A DNA stretch of 61,289 bases. Origin: Desulfoscipio geothermicus DSM 3669 (GTDB lineage Bacteria > Bacillota > Desulfotomaculia > Desulfotomaculales > Desulfallaceae). Every line of letters begins with the position of its first letter. The first letter of the stretch is position 1. The stretch is taken from the NCBI RefSeq assembly GCF_900115975.1, contig NZ_FOYM01000022.1:1-61289 (forward strand), in the 5' to 3' direction. Positions 51,259 to 59,654 of this stretch are shown here, piece after piece. The position numbers and the translations under genes are program-made. The notes under the pieces are model-generated. The model saw only the letters and a program-made list of their open reading frames with translations. It had not been told where the DNA came from and searched no databases.

Positions 51259-51278
51259 ATATAAAATAATTTTTATAT
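51259..51278 (+). promoter_or_regulatory. AT-rich dyad upstream of acr3
   Basis: ATATAAAA and TTTTATAT flank four bases. It matches the dyad at 49372 in its arms and lies ~25 bases before the acr3 ribosome site, a likely ArsR operator. Confidence 0.5.
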
Positions 51279-51305
51279 AATAATTGAGTGGGGAGGTTAA
51301 AACTG

Positions 51306-52370
51306 ATGCCTGACTCAGTAACTGGCAAACTAAATTTTCTGGACCGGTATTTAACGCTCTGGATTTTCCTGGCCATGGCAGTTGGGGTGGCGGGTGGTTA
51401 CATTTACCCGCAAATCGCTGACTTTTGGGGACAATTCCAGGTAGGCACCACCAATATCCCCATTGCCATCGGTTTGATTATCATGATGTACCCGCCCCTG
51501 GCCAGGGTAAAGTACGAGGAAATAGGCAAAGTATTTACCAACGGCAAGGTCATGGGCCTCAGCCTGGTGCAGAACTGGATTATCGGCCCGCTGTTGATGT
51601 TTTTTCTGGCCATAATTTTCCTGCGGGGCTACCCGGAATACATGACAGGCCTTATTCTGATCGGCCTGGCCCGCTGCATTGCGATGGTCATAGTCTGGAA
51701 CGGACTGGCTAAAGGAGATTCCGAGTACGCCGCCGCCCTGGTGGCATTAAACTCTATCTTCCAGGTACTGTTCTTTTCGTTATACGCTTACTTTTTCATT
51801 ACCCTGATGCCCCGGTGGTTTGGCCTGGAGTCTTTGGAAGTACACATTTCGATGGCGGAAGTGGCCAAGAGCGTGTTTATCTATCTCGGTATACCTTTTC
51901 TGGCGGGTATTATTACCCGGTTTACCTTAATGCCGGTGAAGGGCAAGGAATGGTATGACAAACAGTTTATGCCCAAAATCGGTCCTTTAACTTTAATTGC
52001 TTTGCTGTTTACCATCGTGGTGATGTTCTCCCTGAAGGGCAATTATATTGTTACCCTGCCGATGGATGTGGTTAGGATTGCCATACCACTGGTCCTGTAC
52101 TTTTTAATCATGTTCATATTTTCGTTCTTTATGAGCAAAAAGATGGGAGTCAATTATGAGCAGGCCACAACCCTTTCCTTTACCGCCGCCAGCAACAATT
52201 TTGAGCTGGCCATCGCAGTGGCGGTGGCGGTGTTCGGTATCAATTCCGGCCAGGCTTTTGCTGCGGTAATCGGCCCGCTTATTGAAGTACCGGTGATGAT
52301 CTGGCTGGTCAACGTAGCCCTATCTTTCAAACGGAAATATTTCGATCAAAGGGTGCTGCCGACCAGGTGA
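51306..52370 (+). CDS. acr3: ACR3-type arsenite efflux carrier
   Basis: 354 aa from ATG behind GGGGAGG. Ten helices. The substrate Cys is in '[20 protein letters not shown]', the classical ACR3 motif, and the second motif is '[20 protein letters not shown]' with Glu. It expels As(III) by proton exchange. An arsR gene and a phosphoesterase gene follow in the same orientation. Confidence 0.95.
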   Translation: MPDSVTGKLNFLDRYLTLWIFLAMAVGVAGGYIYPQIADFWGQFQVGTTNIPIAIGLIIMMYPPLARVKYEEIGKVFTNGKVMGLSLVQNWIIGPLLMFFLAIIFLRGYPEYMTGLILIGLARCIAMVIVWNGLAKGDSEYAAALVALNSIFQVLFFSLYAYFFITLMPRWFGLESLEVHISMAEVAKSVFIYLGIPFLAGIITRFTLMPVKGKEWYDKQFMPKIGPLTLIALLFTIVVMFSLKGNYIVTLPMDVVRIAIPLVLYFLIMFIFSFFMSKKMGVNYEQATTLSFTAASNNFELAIAVAVAVFGINSGQAFAAVIGPLIEVPVMIWLVNVALSFKRKYFDQRVLPTR

Positions 52371-52430
52371 TACAAGAATTTAGCCGGGATGCAACCGTTG
52401 CTCCCGGCTGTATCTATTGGGGGAAGAATA

Positions 52431-52793
52431 ATGAAGGCTGTGTTGGACTTTTTAAAAATTTTAGCTGATGAAACCCGGCTGAAAATTATCATGATGTTAT
52501 CCCGGCGGGATATGTGTGTCTGCGAAATCATGGATGAGTTGGGTATGTCTCAGCCTGCTGTTTCCCACCATCTCAGGATCTTGAAGAAAAGCGGCATAGT
52601 GCGGGATGACAAAGATGGCCGCTGGGTATTTTATTCCTTGAATCAAAAGGTTTTTGCGCAACGGGTATGTACTAATAATGACTTGTTTAATCAAATAAGG
52701 GGCAACTTGGAAAACCGGCAATCGCACCGGGATTACGACGCCTGTCTGCGTATGGAAAAAGAAATACACTCATGCCTTAAAGCAAACAATTAG
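52431..52793 (+). CDS. arsR: ArsR-family arsenic-responsive repressor
   Basis: 120 aa from ATG behind GGGGGAAG. 'KILADETRLKIIMMLSRRDM' is followed by CVCEIMDE, the classical As(III)-binding CVC helix, then 'GMSQPAVSHHLRILKKSG' and 'DGRWVFYSLN'. Extra Cys occur near the C-terminus. It is encoded after acr3, so likely a negative feedback regulator of the island dyads. Confidence 0.95.
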   Translation: MKAVLDFLKILADETRLKIIMMLSRRDMCVCEIMDELGMSQPAVSHHLRILKKSGIVRDDKDGRWVFYSLNQKVFAQRVCTNNDLFNQIRGNLENRQSHRDYDACLRMEKEIHSCLKANN

Positions 52794-52842
52794 ATGGTTT
52801 AATTAAAGCTGGCCGCGCTGCCAGGCAATAGGGGGAATAAAT

Positions 52843-53559
52843 ATGCGAATTGCAGTTTTTTCCGATATTCACGGCAATAAACATGCCCTGGATGCAGTTT
52901 TGGCGGACATACAAAGCCGTGAACCGGACTTGGTGGTCTGTTTGGGCGACCTGGTTGGGTACGGGGCTTATCCCGACGCGGTGGTGCAGGCCATTCGGGA
53001 GAGCGGTATCCCCACTGTGATGGGGAATTACGATGACGCAATCGCCAACAGCCGCATGGTCTGCGGGTGTGACTATAAAGATGAAAAAGCTATGGAAGCA
53101 GGGGTTAAATCGATCTCCTGGACCACTGAAAATACCTGCCGGTCAAGCAAAGAATTCATGATGAGCTTGCCGGACAGGATTAACAAAGAAATCGGCAGGC
53201 GCAGGGTGTTATTCGTACACGGCAGCCCCCGTAGGTTAAACGAGTACCTTTACGAGGACGTGCCCGCCGCTGATGTGCTGGCCATGTTGCATGAAGCAGA
53301 TGCCGACGTGCTGGTGTGCGGACATACTCACTTGCCATACCACCGGGTTGTGGAAGGCCGGCACATAATAAACGCCGGAAGCGCCGGCAAGCCCAAGCAC
53401 GGCGACCCGCAGGCGGTGTATGCGCTGATTGAAATGGACGCTGATATACGGGTGGACTTTATTAAAGTCCCATACGATTATGAATCTGCCGCCTGGGCCG
53501 TTGAAAAGGCCGGCCTGCCTGCTGAATTCGCTGCGATTATAAGAACGGGTATTAGTTAG
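52843..53559 (+). CDS. Calcineurin-like metallophosphoesterase (YfcE-like)
   Basis: 238 aa. 'RIAVFSDIHGNKHALDAVL', 'VVCLGDLVGYGAYPD', 'VMGNYDDAIA', 'VLFVHGSPRRLNEYL' and 'VCGHTHLPYHRVVEGRHIIN' give all metal ligands. It belongs to the PF12850-type group, whose members cleave phosphodiesters or phosphoproteins. It follows arsR in the same orientation; AGGGGGAATAAAT precedes ATG. Confidence 0.9.
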   Translation: MRIAVFSDIHGNKHALDAVLADIQSREPDLVVCLGDLVGYGAYPDAVVQAIRESGIPTVMGNYDDAIANSRMVCGCDYKDEKAMEAGVKSISWTTENTCRSSKEFMMSLPDRINKEIGRRRVLFVHGSPRRLNEYLYEDVPAADVLAMLHEADADVLVCGHTHLPYHRVVEGRHIINAGSAGKPKHGDPQAVYALIEMDADIRVDFIKVPYDYESAAWAVEKAGLPAEFAAIIRTGIS

Positions 53560-53629
53560 TCGGCTACGAAATTTTAGTCTAAAAAATTGTCATGCCCGAT
53601 TTTTCATTTCTTATTCAGAGAAAACTTTT

Positions 53630-53900
53630 GTGGAAAAGCCTCCGGGCTTGTCCCGGAGGTGGTTGTGCGGGCGGCAGCCCGCACTGGATGTCGGACACCC
53701 TGCCGAGAGGCAGGGCAGGCCGGCGCTGCGCAAGTGGCAAGCGCGGCAAAGGGTACATCTAGCGCGCTCCCGTGAGGGACGTGACGGAGGAGAGAGGGGT
53801 AACCGAGAGGTCCCTATCCGAAGTGTGCAGGTTGAAAGCGCAACGCTGAATTGGTCTTCCCCCGATAAATTAGACAGTGATTTAAGCGCTTTTTCTTTGT
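53630..53900. ncRNA. GC-rich, hairpin-dense interval, possible structured RNA
   Basis: Within AT-rich flanks this stretch carries clear stem-loops in series: CCTCCGGG-CTTGT-CCCGGAGG (~53638-53659), TGCGGGC-GGCA-GCCCGCA (~53665-53683), and CCTGCC-GAGA-GGCAGG just after. Frames across it are shadow-like. I find no intron domain V or other known motif. It may be a structured RNA or a mobile-element end. Confidence 0.4.
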
Positions 53901-53962
53901 TTTTCACAGTTTTTTACGTAAGCATTTAACATGAAGCTTATCCTCAACATGACGGACCGGCG

Positions 53963-54088
53963 GCCTTGACATCCACCCGGCGCGTGTTGATTATTAATTA
54001 CCGACGGGCGGCTCCAGGAAACATACACTTAGATACAAGCCCGTCTGAATTGCAAGTGTAACACGCGCCGGGGCCCGTCTGTCAAGGC
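53963..54088. ncRNA. Long stem enclosing a possible pseudoknot
   Basis: Outer stems GCCTTGACA (53963-53971)/TGTCAAGGC (54080-54088) and CCCGGCGCGTGTT (53976-53988)/AACACGCGCCGGG (54060-54072). Inside, GACGGGC (54003)/GCCCGTC (54039) and TACACTT (54024)/AAGTGTA (54054) interleave as a pseudoknot. A second GCCCGTC at 54073 offers an alternative partner. Total ~126 bases. It could be a regulatory RNA, a recombination site or a non-autonomous transposon. Confidence 0.5.
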
Positions 54089-54191
54089 TTCCCTTCGGCG
54101 CCTTATTTACAGTACATGGTTTTTCCCTCTGGGCTCACCTAAAAACATAACTTATTAATATTGGATTTATTTCCATGCGCAGTTAATATTG

Positions 54192-54345
54192 TCAAGAAGC
54201 GCATTGTCCTAGCTTTTCATAACTTTCCGGACTCATGTAGTTTATTGAAGAATGCATCCTAACCCGGTTGTAGAATACTTCTATGTATTCAAACAAGTCC
54301 CGGCGTGCCTGGGCACGAGTCTTATATAGCCGATGGTAAACTAAT
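54192..54345 (-). pseudogene. C-terminal fragment of an IS3-family transposase
   Basis: The frame reads '[20 protein letters not shown]', '[20 protein letters not shown]', 'PESYEKL', the end of an IS3/IS150-type OrfB integrase domain. Upstream the gene is replaced at 54345 by a piece of the amidase gene. Confidence 0.82.
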
Positions 54346-54643
54346 TTGGCATCCCGACGGAGCATGTACTGGGCCACCGGGAAGTGCCCGGGGCGGCCAC
54401 GGCCTGTCCCGGGCGGTTTGTAGATATGACCGCATTGCGCCGGGCGCTGGGCGGCCGGGCAAAAGCGCCCCAACCGGACGCACCGGTATCCGGGGGTCGG
54501 CGCGATGCTCCGGCTTTGCCGGAGATACCCGCGCCGCTCCTGTGGCGTGTGCAGGCCGGCGCCTTTCAGAGCCGGGAGGCGGCGGAGCGGCAGGCCCGAA
54601 GGCTGCGCGACCTGGGCATCGACGCCCTGGTGGTGGCGCCGGA
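54345..54643 (+). pseudogene. Duplicate of the amidase 3' region
   Basis: 299 bp match 31689-31987 with one noticed substitution (Val to Ala in the protein) and no length change. It encodes the end of the amidase domain and the SPOR-like tail, without start. It lies between an IS3 fragment and a degraded methyltransferase gene. The near-identity points to a recent duplication or to recombination between two loci 22.6 kb apart. Confidence 0.85.
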
Positions 54644-54732
54644 TTAGTAAGTGGAGGTTGGGGAATCAGGTTTCTCAATGACCATCCCGGAGAATGCATG
54701 AATAGCCAACTTTTTTTATAATTACAAAGATA

Positions 54733-55070
54733 CTACGAAACAAAATACCCGTTCCCTTTTTCGGTACGGGCATAGATAAGGTAAGCAGAATAAAATAATG
54801 TCAATCTTTCGAGCCAATCGTCTTTTTCAATGGCAAGGTAGGGGGAGTTATTTTGCCTTTGCTCTATCAGCCCCATATTCATAAGAGGCGATAAATATTG
54901 GTCAACCAGACCTTCTAAATTTGAGAGTTTAGGAAGTTGGGGCCAGTGAGGAATATCCCGGAAATACTTAAAAACAAACTTAATCGCATTTTCAACATCG
55001 GTATGAGGTAAGCTTCCGATACCTGTTGCTAACCCATTAGGGGTAATTTTTCTAGAATTTCATTCACCAT
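54733..55070 (-). pseudogene. Frameshifted and truncated methionine-synthase/UROD-like gene
   Basis: ATG at 55070 follows AAGGAT, but the frame stops after ~13 codons. In another frame homology starts 'PNGLATGIGSLPHTDVENAI', 'FKYFRDIPHWPQLPKLSNLE' and 'LVDQYLSPLMNMGLIEQ', the N-terminal pattern of MetE/uroporphyrinogen decarboxylase-fold methyltransferases. It breaks off at 'GNGYFVS'. It was the downstream partner of the DUF5714 gene. Confidence 0.7.
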
Positions 55071-55072
55071 CG

Positions 55073-55849
55073 CTATCCTTGATAATAGTGGCATCTTTCT
55101 TTTCTACAGCCGTGCGGGTGCCGGTGGCTGTCGCTGCAGACCAACTCTCCGTCGCAAGGTAAGGCAATTTTTAGATGTTCTTGTACGAGTTTACAGCTTA
55201 AAGTCAAAGCCGTCCGTACAAAGTTTTTGCAGCAACATGGGCCTGTTTGGTTTGCTATGGCTTCGATAACCTGAGACACAACACTCATGGTAGCGGCAGT
55301 TTCCTTATCCTTTGGACAGGCGGCACCCAAAATAACGCTGAAACAAGCCCCGATAGCGGGAGCTACGCCGCAAATACCAGTTAAGCCGCAATAGGCGCCT
55401 ATGGCCTGTTTTCTTGTCCGGCTCAAAGCCTCAGTAATTTGACTTTCCGTGATTTTAATTTCTCTGCTGTTTTTAATTGCTGCCAAAAGAGCCCCCGCAG
55501 CTATCCATGCATGTTCACAGCCCAACATTGGTATGGGGGCTGATTTCATCATCGTTTCGGCAACTTCCAATGGATTAGTGCCTCGTGCAGTGAGAGCCAA
55601 ATTTAAGATTTTTTCATAAGAATCTTTCCCATGACACTCGTCACAGACATAATGGCTGTTTGGACAGTAAACGTAGCCAATTTCTTTTTGCCCGCAGTAT
55701 ATGCAAGAAAACTCTCTGCCGGATTCCAGGTAGTCAAGTTTATTTCCACAAATCAGGCAGTTTTCTAAAATATTTTCTTGGTGTTGACCAACACCTTCTT
55801 GGGATGAGCCTCAGCAGCCTGTCCCATGTCCCAGTTCTTTTATAGTCAT
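55073..55849 (-). CDS. Putative selenoprotein: DUF5714 family protein with Cys-Sec motif
   Basis: 258 aa if UGA (55811-55813) is selenocysteine, residue 13, in GTGC-U-GSSQEG. ATG at 55849 follows GGGGGGTG with six bases of spacing. The frame is open after UGA: 'CLICGNKLDYLESG', 'FSCIYCGQKEIGYVYC', 'HYVCDECHGKDSYEKI' (Zn-ribbon Cys pairs), then 'IPMLGCEHAWIAAGALLAAI', the DUF5714 core, and 'TGICGVAPAIGACFSVILGA'. A compact hairpin with GGUC loop lies at SECIS distance. Start, ribosome site and SECIS agree, so I think recoding is real. The C-terminus 'RHPHGCRKERCHYY' is Cys/His-rich. The function is unknown; the family often sits near methyltransferases. Confidence 0.87.
55780..55813 (-). promoter_or_regulatory. 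SECIS element of the DUF5714 gene
   Basis: GGTGTT-GGTC-AACACC (55780-55795) begins 16 bases after UGA; the loop begins 22 bases after it. The six-pair stem and a G-G-U-C loop match bacterial SECIS rules, including G in the first loop positions as recognised by SelB. Confidence 0.8.
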
Positions 55850-55988
55850 TGTTACACCCCCCTAAGCTCATCCTACCGTACTGTGTTATAAAATACAATT
55901 GGCACTACCTAACATTATTTGCTATTTCACATCACAAAGAAAATGCCGTTTACCGGCTTCAACCGGTGGCGTATTTTGTTAAGGATTG

Positions 55989-56070
55989 AATCTGAAGTTG
56001 AGCCCAATAAAAAACAAGTTGCGGTTCAAAGGAAAACGCCCAAATGATACCCAACTTGCTCAATTTCAGA
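55989..56070. repeat. Nested inverted repeat, MITE-like
   Basis: ATCTGAAGTTGAGC (55989-56002) pairs with GCTCAATTTCAGAT (56057-56070) with one weak position, and an inner CAAGTTG/CAACTTG pair is nested. The 82-bp element contains no gene. Other DNA in 55850-56225 includes only a short gene-relic-like frame (~56090-56205). Confidence 0.55.
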
Positions 56071-56225
56071 TTTAATACAGAGAACGAACGCCATTAGAAA
56101 AGCTATGGGGTTTGAATCATACTTCTTCTCGCTAAAAATCAAAAATGAAGTCGAAGCTGCTGTATCTTATGGAATTTCAGCACTAAATTGTTGGTAAAAT
56201 AAGTAAAACCCTTGGGGGTATATGT

Positions 56226-56516
56226 GTGCTTAATATAGAAACAATAAAAACCAAGGCGGTTCCAATATTTAAAAATTACGGCGTAAATCAGGCGTATATT
56301 TTCGGTTCCTTTGCCCGTGGCGAACAGAACCAAGATAGCGATATTGATTTTCTTATTGAATATGACCCCAATGCCGACTTTACGTTATTCGAGCTAGTTG
56401 AGTTAAAATATGCTCTCGAAGAAGCCTTCCATCGAAAAGTAGATGTTGTAACTCAAGGTGCTCTTTCAAAATATATTAGACCCTATGTTTTAAAAGACAG
56501 GAAGGCGATAATGTGA
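56226..56516 (+). CDS. MNT-type nucleotidyltransferase antitoxin
   Basis: 96 aa. [19 protein letters not shown] is the catalytic GSx10DxD motif; a third acidic residue is in 'KVDVVTQG'. In the MntA-HepT system such enzymes AMPylate the HEPN toxin. The gene overlaps the HEPN gene by four bases. Confidence 0.9.
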   Translation: MLNIETIKTKAVPIFKNYGVNQAYIFGSFARGEQNQDSDIDFLIEYDPNADFTLFELVELKYALEEAFHRKVDVVTQGALSKYIRPYVLKDRKAIM

Positions 56517-56728
56517 AAATTGAAATTATTGGAGAAGCAACAAAGAATCTCTCAACAGAACTAAGGGATAAATATCCCTATATACAATGGCGCTCAATAG
56601 CAGGTATGAGAGATGTTTTGATACACGAATACTTTGGTGTTGATTTGAAACTGGTATTGGACACTGCTACTAAAAAAATTCCGAAGTTAAAGGAACAAAT
56701 TGAAACAATTATAAAAGCAGAACAGTAA
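56513..56728 (+). CDS. Shortened HEPN (HepT/DUF86) protein
   Basis: 71 aa from GTG. '[20 protein letters not shown]', 'IPW'-like '[20 protein letters not shown]' match DUF86; the R-x4-H ribonuclease motif is RDVLIH. The usual ~40 N-terminal residues (first helices) are missing, so this is either a deleted, inactive toxin or an unusual short form. Confidence 0.75.
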   Translation: MKIEIIGEATKNLSTELRDKYPYIQWRSIAGMRDVLIHEYFGVDLKLVLDTATKKIPKLKEQIETIIKAEQ

Positions 56729-56770
56729 CTTAATGTTAAATATTTTATAACCCAGCTATCAGCTTTAGAA

Positions 56771-56799
56771 ACTCCGTAAAGACACGGAGTTTTTTTTTT
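56771..56799 (+). terminator. Terminator after the MNT/HEPN pair
   Basis: ACTCCGT-AAAGAC-ACGGAGT followed by nine T. Confidence 0.88.
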
Positions 56800-56885
56800 A
56801 AGGGGGTGATAGCCATGATTTCGTAGTTTTCTCGTGTGGTATGCAAAGATTAACGGTGATAGAAAAAATTTAGGAGGAAAGTTTA

Positions 56886-57579
56886 ATGAATAAATATACT
56901 AAGTTATTTACAATATTTATTAGCTTTTATTTACTTGTTTAATTTTCCAATAAGTTCTTTTGCAAAACATATATATACAGTGAAATAGGTAATAGATATT
57001 TTTCAAAGACCGGTAGGCCCCTATTGCAGATTATATGCTCCACAAACAGTAGATTTAACTCCTATTTTAATTAATAGCCCTGATGGAAAAAGTTTTATGA
57101 AAATTTCTGGTCTATCTATATTAAGGGATACAAGATGGGATTTTGGTCTTGTGGATGGGGATTGCGTGTTTTATTTAACTTTTTATGGCATAAGAAATGA
57201 TGGATCTCTAGGAGAAAGCTGTAGTATTAATTGGAATGGATGGGAAACAGAAGGTGAGTCAAGGAACTTTGAAAAAGTATTTCAAGAAAGCTATGTGAAA
57301 CTAAAAATAGTACCAAGCGTATATTTTTGGTCGTGTGAAAAAAACGATTATAATACATTAGAGTATTATTATTTTACTGGATCAGTAACTTTTTGGTCGG
57401 GTGGATATGTGCCCTCAAAAGAGACTTATAATTCTATAATAAACGCTACTAATACTGCTGCTACGAACGCCACCAACGCCGCTAATGCCGCCAATGCCGC
57501 TAAAACTTCCGCAGACACAGCGGCAGCAAGGTCATATTACAATGGCAATACTTCTGGTTATTGGAGCTACAACAATTAA
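56886..57579 (+). pseudogene. Broken secreted protein gene with Ala/Asn/Thr repeat tail
   Basis: AGGAGG precedes ATG and a signal-like 'MNKYTKLFTIFISFYLLV' ends in a frameshift. Another frame continues 'FPISSFAKHIYTVK', a TAG, then 'VIDIFQRPVGPYCRLYAPQT'. The intact 160-codon remainder (from 57097) holds aromatic-rich beta strands and the tail 'NATNTAATNATNAANAANAA'. It resembles a surface or fibre protein. Two inactivating changes are visible. Confidence 0.55.
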
Positions 57580-57795
57580 AGCATCATAACAGGCTCAAGC
57601 AGTTTATCAATTGTTTCATATACATTAAGTAGGATTCCTGCTATTTATATTTTTTTTCCACTGCCGCAAGAACATAAACTATTTCTGTCAGGCTTTATTG
57701 ACATTAATAATCCTCCCTTAATTAGTATATAATACCAGTTAGGAGATGTTTCGACAAAACAAAAGACAATCCTTTCCAAGTGTAAAAATAATTAC

Positions 57796-57813
57796 GCTGG
57801 CATCACTGCCAGC
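57796..57813. terminator. Hairpin in gene-free DNA
   Basis: GCTGGCA-TCAC-TGCCAGC followed by ATTGTTATTTT. The interval 57580-58030 has no gene I can support, so the hairpin is probably left from a lost gene. Confidence 0.55.
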
Positions 57814-58029
57814 ATTGTTATTTTATGGGGGTAGTTCTATGAGGAAAATTTGAACGGAGATAAAACACAGGGTTGAAAAAATATTAATCCTCGCAGTCTG
57901 TCTATTATGTGCAATTTCCTCATCAAAGGGGTAAGTAAATGGGATAAAATCAGTATTAATAATTACCGCATCATAGATTAATATTAAATATCCCGAACGA
58001 AAAGGCCACAAAAAAAGCTGAGCGCGAGC

Positions 58030-58205
58030 AATGACGAGCCGCAGGAGGAAACCGGATTCTTTTCTCTTACGTTTCGCCTATCTCGGGAATTGCTTTTAGG
58101 GCCGGTTCCGGTGTCTTTGGTGGTAAAAAAGGGTGGCGATCTTTGGTAATATTTCCGGCGCAATCCCCATCCTTTGATCTTGCACCGCCAAAATAACCGC
58201 CACCC
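58030..58205 (-). pseudogene. Histidine kinase ATPase-domain remnant
   Basis: A minus-strand frame reads 'AVQDQRMGIAPEILPKIAT' (G1 box, with Arg replacing Gly in DxGxGI), shifts at a T-run, and continues 'TTKDTGTG' (G2 box) before losing homology. Only the C-terminal catalytic region can be seen. Confidence 0.55.
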
Positions 58206-58286
58206 CTATCTAAAGCATCCTAATTATCCGGATTTTACCGGTCAAACGAATAGTTGGCAACCACGCCTTTTTATATATTAGACGTA

Positions 58287-58913
58287 TTAACCATCGGTTA
58301 GTTTTATTTTTTTAATGTTTTCTATTACACTGGTCTGCTTTTCAATTGGGACTATCATATCCTTAGTAATCTTTGCTCCTTCACCATGCCGGTGTAAGAA
58401 AGCACTTACAGCACAATGTTCGCCAAAACCACAAACATAACAGGGGGTTGTACCACTGGCAATAATATTATCCACCACTTCGACACCGTGGTACATTTCA
58501 AAGAAGGTCTTTAAATATTTGGCCGTTATTTCGCCATGACCTTCGCCGGATACAATCGCCAGTATTACTTTTCTCAGGTTCAGCTTTAACCCCTGGTGCC
58601 TAAATGCAAACCATCTTTCCAAGAAGTTATGTGTTAAGGCATTTATGCCAAAGGCTGCTCCATAATAAGCGGGGACGCCGAGTACCATCAATTCAGCTTG
58701 TCTAATCGTTTCCTCAACGGAAGCCCAGTCATCTTTTTGTACACATTGATTGGTTTTCAGGCATCCCAAGCAGCCTTTACAGGGGTTAATCAGTAGATCT
58801 TTAAGAGAAATTATTTCAGCATTATAATTATTCAAGTTTTCGAGAATGAGTTTTACCAGCTTATCTACGGAACTATTGTTTCGTGGGCTGCCGCTTACAC
58901 CTATAACTTGCAT
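58287..58913 (-). CDS. Iron-sulfur flavoprotein (flavodoxin/NADPH-FMN reductase family)
   Basis: 208 aa. 'VIGVSGSPRNNSSVDKLV' binds FMN phosphate. 'INPCKGCLGCLKTNQC' gives the compact Cys motif for a [4Fe-4S] cluster as in Isf proteins. 'LGVPAYYGAAFG' and 'CYVCGFGEHC' are further marks. It likely handles electron transfer or O2/peroxide protection in anaerobes. Confidence 0.88.
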   Translation of the reverse strand: MQVIGVSGSPRNNSSVDKLVKLILENLNNYNAEIISLKDLLINPCKGCLGCLKTNQCVQKDDWASVEETIRQAELMVLGVPAYYGAAFGINALTHNFLERWFAFRHQGLKLNLRKVILAIVSGEGHGEITAKYLKTFFEMYHGVEVVDNIIASGTTPCYVCGFGEHCAVSAFLHRHGEGAKITKDMIVPIEKQTSVIENIKKIKLTDG

Positions 58914-58933
58914 AATATTTTTTCCCCCGATTT

Positions 58934-59176
58934 TTATTTAAGCCCGGCCCTGCTCACGATGGTTTCAGCCACTTCTTCAGCGCTGTTGAAAGGAAAATCC
59001 TCGGCTGTCAAAAGCTTCCCGGCTTCACCGGCGGTAACTTCGAGGTCCCCGGCCTTGCAAGTAGTATCCGCTCCCTGGGGGAAAGCGGCCAGTAAGGCTT
59101 CCGGAGTGGCTATGGGGAAATTCGCTCCTTGAAGGGCTCCGATAATCTGTTTTTTAATGGTTTCGCGTACTGACAT
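58934..59176 (-). CDS. MTH865-family small protein
   Basis: 80 aa; AAGGAGGAATCACC precedes ATG. '[20 protein letters not shown]' and '[19 protein letters not shown]' followed by '[12 protein letters not shown]' match MTH865, an EF-hand-like four-helix protein of methanogens and anaerobes with no known function. It is upstream of the flavoprotein gene by 20 bases. Confidence 0.9.
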   Translation of the reverse strand: MSVRETIKKQIIGALQGANFPIATPEALLAAFPQGADTTCKAGDLEVTAGEAGKLLTAEDFPFNSAEEVAETIVSRAGLK

Positions 59177-59320
59177 ATAGGTGATTCCTCCTTTTAAATT
59201 TTTTAGAGCAAGCTTAAAAGCTTTAGCACTATATTACTTGTAAAAGCAATTAAAATAAGTAAACTGTTTTACAAGAAAAATAAAAAGTTGCCACTGGATG
59301 AGTAGCAACTTACAATTTCT

Positions 59321-59569
59321 TTACTTGGATATCGGTCTATATAAAATTATGCCTTGTTGTTGTAAGTATTCCAGGGATTCCTGCAGCTCTGTATGGCTGA
59401 TACCAATCAAGTTGGCGAGTTTGTGGTAAGAAATGCCGTTCAGATCCAAAATACCGTCCTCACCCTCACAGAGAAACAGGTTCAAAAGCATTTTAACGGT
59501 TTTGCCGAGGGGGGTGTCGGCTTTGATTTCGAATAGTAAATCCCGCATCAGATTTACCCGGCTGACCAT
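59321..59569 (-). CDS. Small helix-turn-helix protein
   Basis: 82 aa from ATG without a clear ribosome site; the open frame extends ~15 codons further (CPKHSRDKEEVDAQIKK) without a start. 'NGISYHKLANLIGISHTELQ' and 'SLEYLQQQGIILY' form a winged helix like the C-terminal domain of Crp/Fnr proteins, but no sensory domain is present. It may be the 3' piece of a broken regulator or a stand-alone HTH protein. Confidence 0.5.
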   Translation of the reverse strand: MVSRVNLMRDLLFEIKADTPLGKTVKMLLNLFLCEGEDGILDLNGISYHKLANLIGISHTELQESLEYLQQQGIILYRPISK

Positions 59570-59654
59570 TTTTTTAATTTGGGCGTCAACTTCTTCTTTA
59601 TCCCGGCTATGCTTGGGGCAATGTAATTATTTTTGAATCATACCACCAGCCCCG

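Noticed and set aside
53590-53900. Group II intron end or tRNA genes in the GC-rich patch
   Set aside because: No domain V hairpin, GUGYG start or T-loop (GGTTCRA) sequence is present.
57823-58011. 62-codon minus-strand hydrophobic frame
   Set aside because: No start signal, AT-rich non-coding composition and no family pattern.
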